DNA from: an uncultured Collinsella sp.
GTDB lineage: Bacteria; Actinomycetota; Coriobacteriia; Coriobacteriales; Coriobacteriaceae
Assembly (NCBI GenBank): GCA_900757595.1
Contig: CAAEOL010000040.1
Coordinates: 1 to 24,622 of the forward strand
Length of the DNA stretch: 24,622 nucleotides
Reading direction: 5' to 3'
A program made the translations under genes and the position numbers. Positions 7,203 to 15,162 of the stretch are shown piece by piece. The notes beneath the pieces are model-generated. The model worked only from the letters and a program-made list of their open reading frames with translations. It had not been told where the DNA came from and did not search any database. Numbering within the stretch: the stretch's first letter is position 1; the number at the start of each line of letters is the position of its first letter.

Positions 7203-8039
7203 CTACTCACTCCCCTTCTCGTCGTTGGTGACGGGAATAAAGCCCGCCTCGCGAATCTGCTTGTCCATCTTTTCGGACGTCACGTAGTCGATGTAATCCT
7301 GCGCCTGCTGCGAAGGCGCACCCTTCACAAAGAAGTAAAGGTCGCGCGAGATGGGATAGCCGCCACTCGCGACCGTCTTCTCGGACGCCTCGACATGGTT
7401 GACCGAGACGGCCTTGACCGAGGTCTTGGCATTGAGGCTATCGACGAAGCCCAGCGAAATGTAGCCAATGGCACCGCGCGAACGAGATACCACGTCGCGC
7501 ACCTGGCCCGTGCCCGAAAGAACGGCGGAGCGGCGATCGAACGGGGTGCCGTCCATCACGATGGTACGGAAGGCTTCACGCGTGCCAGACGCCTCATCTC
7601 GGTTGATAACCTGAATCCTCAGGTCCTCGCCACCGACTTCTTTCCAGTTGGTGATCTTGCCGGCATAGATATCGCGGAGCTGCTCGGTCGAGAGGTTATC
7701 GACGGGGTTGTCTTCGTTCACGATGACCGCGATACCGTCGTGGGCAATGACGATGGGAGTCAGGCCCAGATCCTGTTCGTCGGCATTGAGTCCACGGGAG
7801 GAGCTGGCGATATCGGCCGTGCCAGCGCTGACGGCTTCGATGCCAGCGGAAGAGCCCAAACCGGAAACGAGCACGTCGATGCCGGTCTCTTCCTTAAAGC
7901 CCTCTGCCGCAATTTCGGCGATAGGAAGGCAGGTCGTGGAGCCGGCCACGGTAATGGAAGAGGTAGAAGATCCCGAAGAACAGGCACACAGCGTAAGCGT
8001 AAGCACAGCGGCGCTCAGGACCGATACGATCTTTCTCAT
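7203..8039 (-). CDS. pstS: PstS, phosphate-binding lipoprotein
   Basis: 278-residue extracytoplasmic receptor that captures phosphate and delivers it to PstC/PstA. The N-terminus is a lipoprotein signal: MRKIV, a hydrophobic core, then LCAC with the lipidated Cys at position 20, and a Ser-rich spacer. Phosphate-contact motifs of the family are present: AGSTTCLPI (32-40), SSAGIEAVSAGTADIASSSR (63-82) and NRDEASGTREAF (146-157). The start ATG overlaps the pgeF stop as ATGA (8036-8039) and has no strong Shine-Dalgarno of its own, so translation probably depends on ribosomes finishing pgeF. It is short for a PstS but complete. Confidence 0.96.
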   Translation of the reverse strand: MRKIVSVLSAAVLTLTLCACSSGSSTSSITVAGSTTCLPIAEIAAEGFKEETGIDVLVSGLGSSAGIEAVSAGTADIASSSRGLNADEQDLGLTPIVIAHDGIAVIVNEDNPVDNLSTEQLRDIYAGKITNWKEVGGEDLRIQVINRDEASGTREAFRTIVMDGTPFDRRSAVLSGTGQVRDVVSRSRGAIGYISLGFVDSLNAKTSVKAVSVNHVEASEKTVASGGYPISRDLYFFVKGAPSQQAQDYIDYVTSEKMDKQIREAGFIPVTNDEKGSE

Positions 8040-8836
8040 AGCATCACGCCGATCGCAGCATGGCGCCCACAGGTGCCGTCCTCGTTACGGTAGGAATAAA
8101 AGCGGTCGTTCTGACGCACAGTCGAAAGCTGGGTATCCACGATATTATCCGCGTCGACACCGACATCTACCAGCGCCTCGCAAATGGCAGCGGAAAGATC
8201 GAGCATGCGAGAGGTGCTCGCATCGACGCACGAGAACTCGGCGGCAAAGCGATCCATGAGTTCCTGGGATACCTCATATTCGTCACCCAAGATATGGGGG
8301 CCGATATAGGCGGAAACGTCGCTCGCATCGCAGCCGGCAGCATCGCAAAGCGCCTGGCACGCCTTGGCAGAAATACGTGCAATCGTGCCCTTCCAACCGG
8401 AGTGCACCACGGCAAATCCGCCAGGGGCCACCAGCACCACGGGAACGCAGTCGGCAAAGCAGAGCAGCACGGGCACGTTATGCGCCGTACAGACGATAGC
8501 ATCGCAGCCCTCGGCAATCTGCTCACGGACGTCCTCAAGGTCATCGGCGCCGTTCGAGGTAACCGCAACGATATGGTCACCATGGACCTGATTGGGAACG
8601 AGCAGGTTGTGCTCGCACTCGGCGGCACCCATAGCCTCGAGTGCGCGGCGACGATTTTCTTGAACAGCAAAGGGATCATCGCCAACATGCGAGCCCAAGT
8701 TGAGTGAGGAGTACGCATCTTCGGAAACACCACCGGCGCGCTCGGTGAAGGCAAAGCGAACATCGGATGTCGCGCCCTCCACCAACGTAACTCCATCATG
8801 GTCGACACGCGAAACGTTGTCCGCACGTGCTGCCAT
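8036..8836 (-). CDS. pgeF: PgeF (YfiH) peptidoglycan editing factor, laccase-domain family
   Basis: 266-residue cytoplasmic protein of the YfiH/DUF152 family. In E. coli the family member keeps L-Ser or Gly from replacing L-Ala at position 1 of the peptide stem; purine nucleoside-processing activity is also reported for family members. The metal-site residues are visible: H85 in PNQVHGDH, C130 in CFADCVPV and H145 in VVHSGWKG. The start at 8836 is set by AGGAGG seven bases upstream; an ATG 21 bases further up is actually ahead of that site. It is the first gene of the pst block and overlaps pstS by four bases (ATGA), so a wall-quality gene and the phosphate receptor are translationally coupled. 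A 210-base gap with a terminator separates it from ftsZ. Confidence 0.93.
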   Translation of the reverse strand: MAARADNVSRVDHDGVTLVEGATSDVRFAFTERAGGVSEDAYSSLNLGSHVGDDPFAVQENRRRALEAMGAAECEHNLLVPNQVHGDHIVAVTSNGADDLEDVREQIAEGCDAIVCTAHNVPVLLCFADCVPVVLVAPGGFAVVHSGWKGTIARISAKACQALCDAAGCDASDVSAYIGPHILGDEYEVSQELMDRFAAEFSCVDASTSRMLDLSAAICEALVDVGVDADNIVDTQLSTVRQNDRFYSYRNEDGTCGRHAAIGVML

Positions 8837-8988
8837 ACTAAAGCCTCCTAATAACACAAGTACCGCGGCGTTGCCGCGCAGTCCGCGTTTATACGGCTGT
8901 CATACTTCCTTAAAAGGATACCCGCAGCGGTAGGGACCAAACGTAAAGGGAACGTAAGGAGATTGGAGGCTTTCGTTTACAAACGAGA
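8837..8988 (-). promoter_or_regulatory. Probable promoter/operator region of the pgeF-pst operon
   Basis: This stretch follows the ftsZ terminator and must carry the pgeF promoter unless readthrough supplies it. On the minus strand TTACGTT occurs twice with an 11-base period (8957-8951 and 8946-8940). That 7+4 pattern is how PhoB/PhoP boxes are built. Four dyads are also visible: TCGTTT-AC-AAACGA (8973-8986), CCGC-A-GCGG (8922-8930), TCCTT-AA-AAGGA (8907-8918) and a GC stem CGCGGC-AAC-GCCGCG (8864-8878) just before the ribosome binding site. TATCCT (8920-8915) or TATAAA (8893-8888) might be a -10; no good -35 is seen. Confidence 0.45.
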
Positions 8989-9024
8989 AACAAAACGGGG
9001 TGCATCCAAATGGACACACCCCGT
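8989..9024 (-). terminator. Rho-independent terminator after ftsZ
   Basis: An 8-bp stem pairs ACGGGGTG (8995-9002) with CACCCCGT (9017-9024). Three further pairs form inside it (TCC 9005-9007 with GGA 9012-9014). On the minus strand it is followed by TTTTGTTT. It lies 22 bases after the ftsZ stop and separates the dcw operon from the pgeF-pst operon. Confidence 0.85.
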
Positions 9025-9046
9025 GCAGGTCGTTGAGAAAAACGAA

Positions 9047-10201
9047 CTAGAAGCTACCGCGCTTCAGGAAGTCGGGAAGCTCGAACTGGTCGTTGCCAAA
9101 GTTGGGCAGCTCGGTACCACCGACGTTGCGGGTCGGAGCGGCCTGAGCCGGGCTGGCGGCAGGAGCGGTGCGCTGCGGCTCAGCGGAGGCAGCTGCCTTG
9201 CCCTGAGACTGCTGAGCAGCAAAGAGCTCATCCTGACGGTTGACGTTGGAGTCGGAGAAGCCCGTAGCGATGACGGTGATACGCACCTGATCGCCCAGGG
9301 ACTCGTCGACAACGGTACCGAAGATGATGTTGGCCTCGGGGTCGACGGCGTTGGCGACAACGTCGGCGGCGTCGCTGATCTCCTGGATGCCCAGGTCCTT
9401 GGAACCGGCGATGGAGAGCAGCACGCGCGTGGCGCCATCGATGGAGCTCTCGAGCAGCGGGCTGGAGATGGCCTGCTGGGCAGCATCGACGGCACGGGTA
9501 TCCCCAGAAGAGGTACCGATACCCATCATGGCGGTACCGGCCTGCTTCATGATGGTCTTAACATCGGCGAAGTCCAGGTTGATGATACCGGGGACGGTGA
9601 TGAGGTCGGTGATGCCCTGGGTGCCCTGGGAAAGGACGCCATCGGCAATCGCGAAGGCCTCGAGCATGGTGGTCTTCTTCTCGGCGATGTCGAGCAGCTT
9701 ATCGTTAGGGATGACGATCATGGTGTCGACGCAATCGGAGAGGGTCTTGATGCCCTCTTCGGCGCTCTTCTTGCGCTTGCGGCCCTCGAAGGTGAAGGGC
9801 TTGGTCACGACGGCGACGGTCAGCGCACCGACCTCGTTCATCGCGATATCGGCAACGATGGGAGCGGCGCCGGTACCGGTGCCACCGCCCTCGCCGCAGG
9901 TGATGAACACCATGTCGGCGCCAGCGAGCGCCTCGGCAATGTCGTCGCGGGACTCATCGGCAGCCTTACGGCCAACCTCGGGGTTGGCGCCGGCACCCAG
10001 GCCGCGGGTAAGGTCGGTGCCGATGTGCACCTTGATATCGGCATCAGAGATCGCGAGTGCCTGAGCATCGGTGTTGATGGCAACAAACTCGACGCCGCGG
10101 ATGCCCTCTTCGATCATTCGATTGACCGCGTTGGTACCGCCGCCGCCGACGCCGACCACCTTAATGACGGCAAGGTAGTTGTTGATCTCTGTCTCGTGCA
10201 T
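9047..10201 (-). CDS. ftsZ: FtsZ, tubulin-like cell division GTPase
   Basis: 384-residue cytoplasmic GTPase that polymerises into the Z-ring and recruits the division machinery. Motifs: VVGVGGGGTNAVNRM (15-29), tubulin signature GGGTGTGAAP (105-114), and the T7 synergy loop NLDFADVKTIM (208-218). A Gln/Ala/Pro-rich variable linker lies at about 330-370. The C-terminal peptide ELPDFLKRGSF (374-384) is the expected docking site for SepF and other partners. The ATG at 10201 is chosen because GGAGG stands six bases ahead; an in-frame ATG ten codons upstream lies before that site. A 199-base AT-rich leader separates it from ftsQ and suggests its own promoter. There is no ftsA next to it. Confidence 0.98.
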   Translation of the reverse strand: MHETEINNYLAVIKVVGVGGGGTNAVNRMIEEGIRGVEFVAINTDAQALAISDADIKVHIGTDLTRGLGAGANPEVGRKAADESRDDIAEALAGADMVFITCGEGGGTGTGAAPIVADIAMNEVGALTVAVVTKPFTFEGRKRKKSAEEGIKTLSDCVDTMIVIPNDKLLDIAEKKTTMLEAFAIADGVLSQGTQGITDLITVPGIINLDFADVKTIMKQAGTAMMGIGTSSGDTRAVDAAQQAISSPLLESSIDGATRVLLSIAGSKDLGIQEISDAADVVANAVDPEANIIFGTVVDESLGDQVRITVIATGFSDSNVNRQDELFAAQQSQGKAAASAEPQRTAPAASPAQAAPTRNVGGTELPNFGNDQFELPDFLKRGSF

Positions 10202-10400
10202 GTCGGTCCTCCGAACAAAGGTTATAGCCATAGCATGGGTCGACCCCTGCGCACATTAACCTTCAGGTTGAAAGTAAATGCAAAGGTAAACCGTATTATG
10301 TTTGCACATTATGAACGTATCAGTCAAATAATTGACCGTGAAAACCAAACAAACCAGATAAACGGCGTGGTATGGCCCCTCAACAAAGCATCAACCAGCG
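10202..10400 (-). promoter_or_regulatory. AT-rich ftsQ-ftsZ intergenic region, probable ftsZ promoter
   Basis: At 199 bases this is one of the longest gaps in the cluster, and it is much richer in A and T than its surroundings. Visible elements: a dyad GTCAA-ATAA-TTGAC (10323-10336), a perfect 10-base palindrome GGGTCGACCC (10237-10246), and on the minus strand two copies each of CATAAT and TAATGTGC. The CATAAT copies could be -10 elements, but no TTGACA-like box stands at the right distance. TTGACT on the minus strand is part of the dyad and is 21 bases from the second CATAAT. Confidence 0.45.
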
Positions 10401-11657
10401 CTACGAGGTCGGAGCATTCCTAAATGTGTAGTTGCCCGGAGAGCGCACATTGATATACGTTACGCCCTCTACCTGCGAAAGCAACTTGGTGACTACGCGT
10501 TCCTTCTTGGCGATATCGTCCGAATCGCCCAGCGACACCTCAATGCCGTTATTGAGGTTTGCCGAGATGGCTTCGACCGAAGGCGTGGAAATGTCCTTGA
10601 CTTGTCCCAAGAACTCGCTCGAAAAACCACGCACATAATCCAAGCCGGCCTTAACGGCCTTGGAGCTCACTGCCTGGCCGGAAACCGGAGCGACATCCGC
10701 CGAGACATCAGTCAACAACACCGCGCCATAATGCTTAGCGAGCGCCAGCGCGGCATCGATTCCGGTCAAGGTATTTGAACCCTGCCCTGTCGTGATGACG
10801 TTGCCCTGGTCGTCCACTTCGACCGACGTCGACAGTGGGGCGATCCAGGTGTCATCATCCCCGATGGCCCAGGCAAGGTCATCGGAGCTGATATAGGCAA
10901 TTGCGATGACCTTGCGCTCCATCGGCGTAATGATGAGCGTATGCGGGAACTGACGCTGGACATCCACGCCCGAGACCCACGGGTTCTGCTTGAGGTCCTC
11001 GGTAATCTGGTCGGGATCGACGTTAAAAAGCGACGTTCCCTCGGGCAAATCGATCAGCTGGATAGCATCGTGCTTCGTCACATGCTCGCTGCCTTGAATC
11101 TGAATATCAGTGGCGGTAAACAATCCAGAGTTAATCACCACGATGGCAACGACGACGAGCACAGCCAAGACGGCCAGAACGCCGCCCACGATTTTGCCTT
11201 TGCCTGTAACGACAGAAGCGGCATCTGATGTTTTATTTACCATTGCCCCAAGTGAAGACAACGGGTTGACGCCTTTTTTACTCGAAGGCTTCTTAGCGGT
11301 AGCCGGCACCGATGTCAGCGAGCGCGGTTTCGATGCGCCCAGCGTACGACCTGGACGCGGCGCTTTAGTTCCCGTCGAGGGCTTAGGAGTTGCCATGGGA
11401 CGGGCAGGCTTGACGCCCATAACAGGCTTTGACGTCACCGAGGGACGCGAGGACTTTTTTGCGGCCGGACGATTACTGAGCTGCGAGCCGACGACCGGAC
11501 GACTGGCCTGTCGAGCATGCCCGACAGACTTAGAGTGGGCGACGGTATTGCGTTGAGGTTTGGCAGGCGCGCCGGAACGCCCTCCGGCGCGGCGGAAGGT
11601 GGGTTTCGATGCTCTAGAAGCCGAGGAATTTAACTTCCGGTCTGAGCTCGATGCCAT
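10401..11657 (-). CDS. ftsQ: FtsQ/DivIB-type division protein with a long basic N-terminal tail
   Basis: 418-residue single-pass membrane protein expected to join FtsL in holding and regulating the FtsW-FtsI synthase. Residues 1-155 are a cytoplasmic tail very rich in Lys, Arg, Ser, Pro and Ala, with almost no acid before Asp144. One membrane helix follows at 156-176 (IVGGVLAVLAVLVVVAIVVI). Then come the POTRA domain (about 180-250, FTATDIQIQGSEHVT ... QNPWVSGVDVQRQFPHTL) and an extracytoplasmic beta domain ending in VEGVTYINVRSPGNYTF. The start at 11657 has GGGAGG three bases upstream and GGTGAGG further up, and lies inside murB: the two genes overlap by 44 bases. FtsQ/DivIB proteins are often about 260-300 residues; the excess is the tail. 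Confidence 0.9.
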   Translation of the reverse strand: MASSSDRKLNSSASRASKPTFRRAGGRSGAPAKPQRNTVAHSKSVGHARQASRPVVGSQLSNRPAAKKSSRPSVTSKPVMGVKPARPMATPKPSTGTKAPRPGRTLGASKPRSLTSVPATAKKPSSKKGVNPLSSLGAMVNKTSDAASVVTGKGKIVGGVLAVLAVLVVVAIVVINSGLFTATDIQIQGSEHVTKHDAIQLIDLPEGTSLFNVDPDQITEDLKQNPWVSGVDVQRQFPHTLIITPMERKVIAIAYISSDDLAWAIGDDDTWIAPLSTSVEVDDQGNVITTGQGSNTLTGIDAALALAKHYGAVLLTDVSADVAPVSGQAVSSKAVKAGLDYVRGFSSEFLGQVKDISTPSVEAISANLNNGIEVSLGDSDDIAKKERVVTKLLSQVEGVTYINVRSPGNYTFRNAPTS

Positions 11658-12525
11658 ACGCCTCCCTCACCTTTCCGTGCACATGTCTGATAACCGCGGC
11701 AACGTCATCGGCCGAGGCAGTTCCGTTATTAACGATAAAATTAGCGTGAACGGGCGAAACTTCCGCGCCGCCAATCGAAAAACCCTTTAATCCACAATCC
11801 TCGATAAGCTTGCCCACACTCGCATCGGGCGGGTTACGAAAGACCGACCCGCAGGATGCGCGACCCATGGGCTGCGTACGCTTGCGCCTCGTCAGGTACC
11901 GTTCCATGCGCTCGCGAATGTCGGCCTTGGGCGCCGGTTTAAGCTTGAGCACACACTCGAGGATAATCTCATTGCGGGGAAGGCTACATTCGCGGTAGCC
12001 CCAAGTGATCTCGGACCCCGCATAATGCTTGATGCCGGATGCCGGGTCAAACGTTACGACATCCTCAACCAGCGAGCCAATCCACTCGGTCCGTGTGCCG
12101 GCATTCATAGATATCGCGCCGCCGACCGAACCAGGGATGCCAACGGCAAACTCAAGGCCCGAGAGGCTACGCGACAGGGCATCGTTGACCAGGCGCGCAA
12201 ACATCACGCCCGCACCGACCGTCAGCGTACAACCGTCATCGGCAACAACCGTGCGCTGAAACTCACGTCCGAGCGAAATGACGGCACCGCGATAACCGCC
12301 ATCGGCAACCAGCAGATTGGAGCCCTTGCCAATGATGACCCACGGCACCTGCTCGCGATCGAGCACCGCCACGGCGCGGCGGAGGGCATGATAGCTATGG
12401 CACGTCACAAAGAGGTCGGCCTTGCCGCCGATACGATAGCTCGTATGACGCGCAAGGCGCTCGTCCTCGATCACATCCGTGTCGATCATGCCCGAGAGCG
12501 CCATGACGGCGTTAAACAGACCCAT
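11614..12525 (-). CDS. murB: MurB, UDP-N-acetylenolpyruvoylglucosamine reductase
   Basis: 303-residue cytoplasmic FAD enzyme that reduces UDP-GlcNAc-enolpyruvate to UDP-MurNAc with NADPH. Motifs: TSYRIGGKAD (28-37), IIGKGSNLLV (64-73), GLEFAVGIPGSVGGAISMNAG (123-143), catalytic-type Ser in SCGSVFRNP (S227), CGLKGFSIGGAEVSPVHANFIVN (244-266), and the terminal acid in RPEVKFLG (E297). It is five bases downstream of murC. No clear Shine-Dalgarno precedes the ATG at 12525 (upstream bases GACGCTTAAGTCTA), so coupling to murC is likely; in-frame ATG codons at residues 8 and 13 are alternatives. Its 3' end overlaps ftsQ by 44 bases. Confidence 0.95.
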   Translation of the reverse strand: MGLFNAVMALSGMIDTDVIEDERLARHTSYRIGGKADLFVTCHSYHALRRAVAVLDREQVPWVIIGKGSNLLVADGGYRGAVISLGREFQRTVVADDGCTLTVGAGVMFARLVNDALSRSLSGLEFAVGIPGSVGGAISMNAGTRTEWIGSLVEDVVTFDPASGIKHYAGSEITWGYRECSLPRNEIILECVLKLKPAPKADIRERMERYLTRRKRTQPMGRASCGSVFRNPPDASVGKLIEDCGLKGFSIGGAEVSPVHANFIVNNGTASADDVAAVIRHVHGKVREAYGIELRPEVKFLGF

Positions 12526-12530
12526 TAGAC

Positions 12531-13949
12531 TTAAGCGTCTTTCTTGGCAGTCAGATACTCGATGAACTCGGGACCGACGGTCGTAACATCTCCGGCACCC
12601 ATGGTGAGCAGCAGGTCGCCCTCGCCCACCATCTGCTCGAGCTCCTGATTGAGCTCAAGACGGCTGGAGCAGTACACGACCTCCTTGCCAGGATGCTTGG
12701 CGCGCACGGTATCGGCGAGCATCTTAGAGGTGACACCCGGAATGGGCATCTCGCCAGCCGAGAACACATCAATCAGCAGCAGTTTATCGGCATTGGCAAA
12801 TGCATCAGCAAAGTCGTCGCACAGGGCCTGCAGGCGCGAATAGCGGTGCGGCTGGAACACGACGTCGACGTGCTTGTAACCCAGCGACGAAGCGGCAGCA
12901 AGCGTCGCCTTGATCTCGGTGGGGTGATGGCCGTAATCATCGACCACGGTGATGCCATCGATATCGCCCACGTGGGTAAAGCGACGGCGGACGCCCTCAA
13001 AGCTCGAGAGCGCCTTGGCGGCGGCGTCGATGTCAAGGCCCAGGACATGGGCGACGGTGAGCACCGCCGTGGCGTTGAGCATGTTGTGGCGACCGGGATT
13101 GCTCTTGATCTCCACAGCGCGCTCAGTGCCGTCCTCAAAGCGAACGATAAAGTCACTCTGGATGCCCTTGACATCCGGGTGCATGCAGACGATGTCGTTG
13201 CTCTCGGCAAAGCCGTAGGAAAGCACGTGACGGCCCGTCGACTTGGCGAGCTCGACCAGATGCGGGTCCTCACCGCAGACGATGACGGTGCCGTCCTCGC
13301 CCACCAGGCTCATGAATTTGGCGAAAGTTGCCTCGATCTCCTCGATACCCGAGTAGTGATCGAGGTGGTCGGCCTCGACGTTGGTCACAATGACTACGTT
13401 GGGGTTCAGGAACAGGAAGGAGCTGTCGGACTCGTCGGCCTCGGCGACAAAGTAGTCGCCCGAGCCGTTCTTGCCGTTCGTGTCATAGCCCTCGACGATG
13501 CCACCGATCAGGAAGCTCGGATCCAGACCCATGCGGTCGAGCATGGTGGCACACATCGAAGACGTGGTGGTCTTGCCATGCGTGCCGGCAACAGCGACGG
13601 TGGTGTAGCCGTGACCCAAAGCAGAGAGCATCTTGGCACGGGGCCACACGGGAATACCAAGCTCGCGAGCGCGCACGAGTTCAGGGTTGGACTCCGGAAT
13701 AGCGGTGGAGACAACAACCACGTCGGGCTTGACCTCGTCGATCGTGGCGGCCTCATGGCCCACATGCACCTTCACACCAGCGCGGGTAAGCTGGCGGATA
13801 TAACGTGACGTCTTAAGGTCGGAGCCGGTAACGGCATAACCGCGCTCGTGCAGAACGAGGGCGATGCCGCTCATGCCGGCGCCGCCGATACCGATAAAGT
13901 GGGCGCTCTTAAACTCGGGCGCGGAGGTTGCAGTCTGGGAATCAGCCAT
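12531..13949 (-). CDS. murC: MurC, UDP-N-acetylmuramate--L-alanine ligase
   Basis: 472-residue cytoplasmic ATP-dependent ligase that adds L-Ala to UDP-MurNAc, the first residue of the peptide stem. Motifs: FIGIGGAGMSGIA (18-30, UDP-sugar binding), ATP loop GTHGKTTTSS (122-131), VEADHLDHY, and VVDDYGHHPTEI in the C-terminal domain. The ATG at 13949 is preferred, with AAGGAG 11 bases upstream; a GTG start at 13976 would put that site inside the gene. It follows murG after a 97-base gap in which nothing specific was seen. PgeF elsewhere in the window acts on the same alanine position, a functional link. Confidence 0.97.
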   Translation of the reverse strand: MADSQTATSAPEFKSAHFIGIGGAGMSGIALVLHERGYAVTGSDLKTSRYIRQLTRAGVKVHVGHEAATIDEVKPDVVVVSTAIPESNPELVRARELGIPVWPRAKMLSALGHGYTTVAVAGTHGKTTTSSMCATMLDRMGLDPSFLIGGIVEGYDTNGKNGSGDYFVAEADESDSSFLFLNPNVVIVTNVEADHLDHYSGIEEIEATFAKFMSLVGEDGTVIVCGEDPHLVELAKSTGRHVLSYGFAESNDIVCMHPDVKGIQSDFIVRFEDGTERAVEIKSNPGRHNMLNATAVLTVAHVLGLDIDAAAKALSSFEGVRRRFTHVGDIDGITVVDDYGHHPTEIKATLAAASSLGYKHVDVVFQPHRYSRLQALCDDFADAFANADKLLLIDVFSAGEMPIPGVTSKMLADTVRAKHPGKEVVYCSSRLELNQELEQMVGEGDLLLTMGAGDVTTVGPEFIEYLTAKKDA

Positions 13950-14046
13950 GTGCTCGTGTACTCCTTGCGTAAACACTGCCTGTAACCCGTTAACTGTACC
14001 GCACCTACCGCATCAGCGCGAGGGCGACCGACGATATCCCGTCTAA

Positions 14047-15162
14047 CTAACGCAAACCCTCTACCGCATCGGCCAGAAGAGCGGCGGCCCTATCCTGAGC
14101 CAGACCACGCGCCGCCTGACGCATGACGTCGCGCTCTGCCGCGTCATCGACCAGGTGCAGCAGCTCATCGGCAAAGGCAGAACCGTCGATATCGGCATCG
14201 GCGCAGAGCACGCCGGCCCCGGCGTCGACCAGATAACGGGCATTGGTGGTTTGGTGGTCGGCCGTCGCATGCGGATACGGCACGAGCACCGAGGGCACGG
14301 CAAGCGCAGCGATCTCGGCCACGCTCGATGCGCCCGAACGTGAGAGCACCAAATCGGCAGCAGCCAACATATCGCCCATGTTGTCGATGTAAGGCTGGAC
14401 GCGGTAACGCTCCGCCTCCTCGGGCGTCAGCGCCAAAGCACGCTCGGTCTCCTCAAAGCCGTCGGCACCCGTCGAATGCAACACATAGAGGTTCTTGCGC
14501 GAAAGCAGCTCGTTTTTGAGCGAAACCACGCGCTCGTTGAGGTGCTGGGCGCCAAGTGAACCGCCAAAGACGAGCAGCAGCGTAGCGTCCTCGGGAACGC
14601 CAAGTGCCTTGCGGCCGCGAGCGCGATCGCCCTCGATTACCGAGCGACGTACGGGGTTGCCGGTCATGAGCACGTGGTCAGGGTCACCTTCGCGCTCAAA
14701 GACCGAACGCGCTGCCGGCACCGAGATGCACACGCGGGCGGCGTGGGAGTTCATCATCTTGTTGGCCAAGCCCGGAACAGAGTTCTGCTCATGCAGCAGA
14801 TACGGAACGCCTGCGCCCTTGCACCACCCCAGCAGCGGAACCTCGACATAGGCACCAAAACCGACGGCAGCATCGGGCTTGCCGACCTTTGAGAAATGAC
14901 TGGCGAGCGCACGCTTGGCCTTGTTGACACGCCACAGCGAGGTCAGCGCCGTCCAAGGACGGGAGCGGTCGAAGCCCGTGACCGTAATGGGCACAAAATC
15001 AAACCCAGCCTCGGGGACCAGACGACCTTCGAGCTTGCGCGACTGGCCCACGAACACAACGTGGTGGCCACGACCACGCAGCTCTTCGGCCAAGGCGAGC
15101 GCGGGGTTGATGTGTCCTGCCGTGCCGCCGGCTGCAATAGCAACGGTCATCTTATCGGTCAT
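14047..15162 (-). CDS. murG: MurG, lipid II-forming GlcNAc transferase
   Basis: 371-residue GT28-family membrane-associated glycosyltransferase. It transfers GlcNAc from UDP-GlcNAc to lipid I on the inner membrane face, giving lipid II. Motifs: AAGGTAGHINPALALAEEL (10-28), GFGAYVEVPLL, LLHEQNSVPG (122-131), FGGSLGAQHLNE (199-210), and the donor-site region SRSGASSVAEIAAL with PYPHATADHQTTNA. The ATG at 15162 has GAAGGG six bases before it; an upstream GTG at 15180 lies ahead of that site. It overlaps the end of ftsW by 11 bases, so it is translationally linked to the flippase/polymerase gene. Confidence 0.97.
   Translation of the reverse strand: MTDKMTVAIAAGGTAGHINPALALAEELRGRGHHVVFVGQSRKLEGRLVPEAGFDFVPITVTGFDRSRPWTALTSLWRVNKAKRALASHFSKVGKPDAAVGFGAYVEVPLLGWCKGAGVPYLLHEQNSVPGLANKMMNSHAARVCISVPAARSVFEREGDPDHVLMTGNPVRRSVIEGDRARGRKALGVPEDATLLLVFGGSLGAQHLNERVVSLKNELLSRKNLYVLHSTGADGFEETERALALTPEEAERYRVQPYIDNMGDMLAAADLVLSRSGASSVAEIAALAVPSVLVPYPHATADHQTTNARYLVDAGAGVLCADADIDGSAFADELLHLVDDAAERDVMRQAARGLAQDRAAALLADAVEGLR

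Noticed and set aside
8963..10423. Long plus-strand open frame (486 codons) opposite ftsZ
   Set aside because: It is the antisense image of ftsZ, caused by C/G-ending codons that suppress stops on the other strand. It has no family-like residues and no ribosome binding site.
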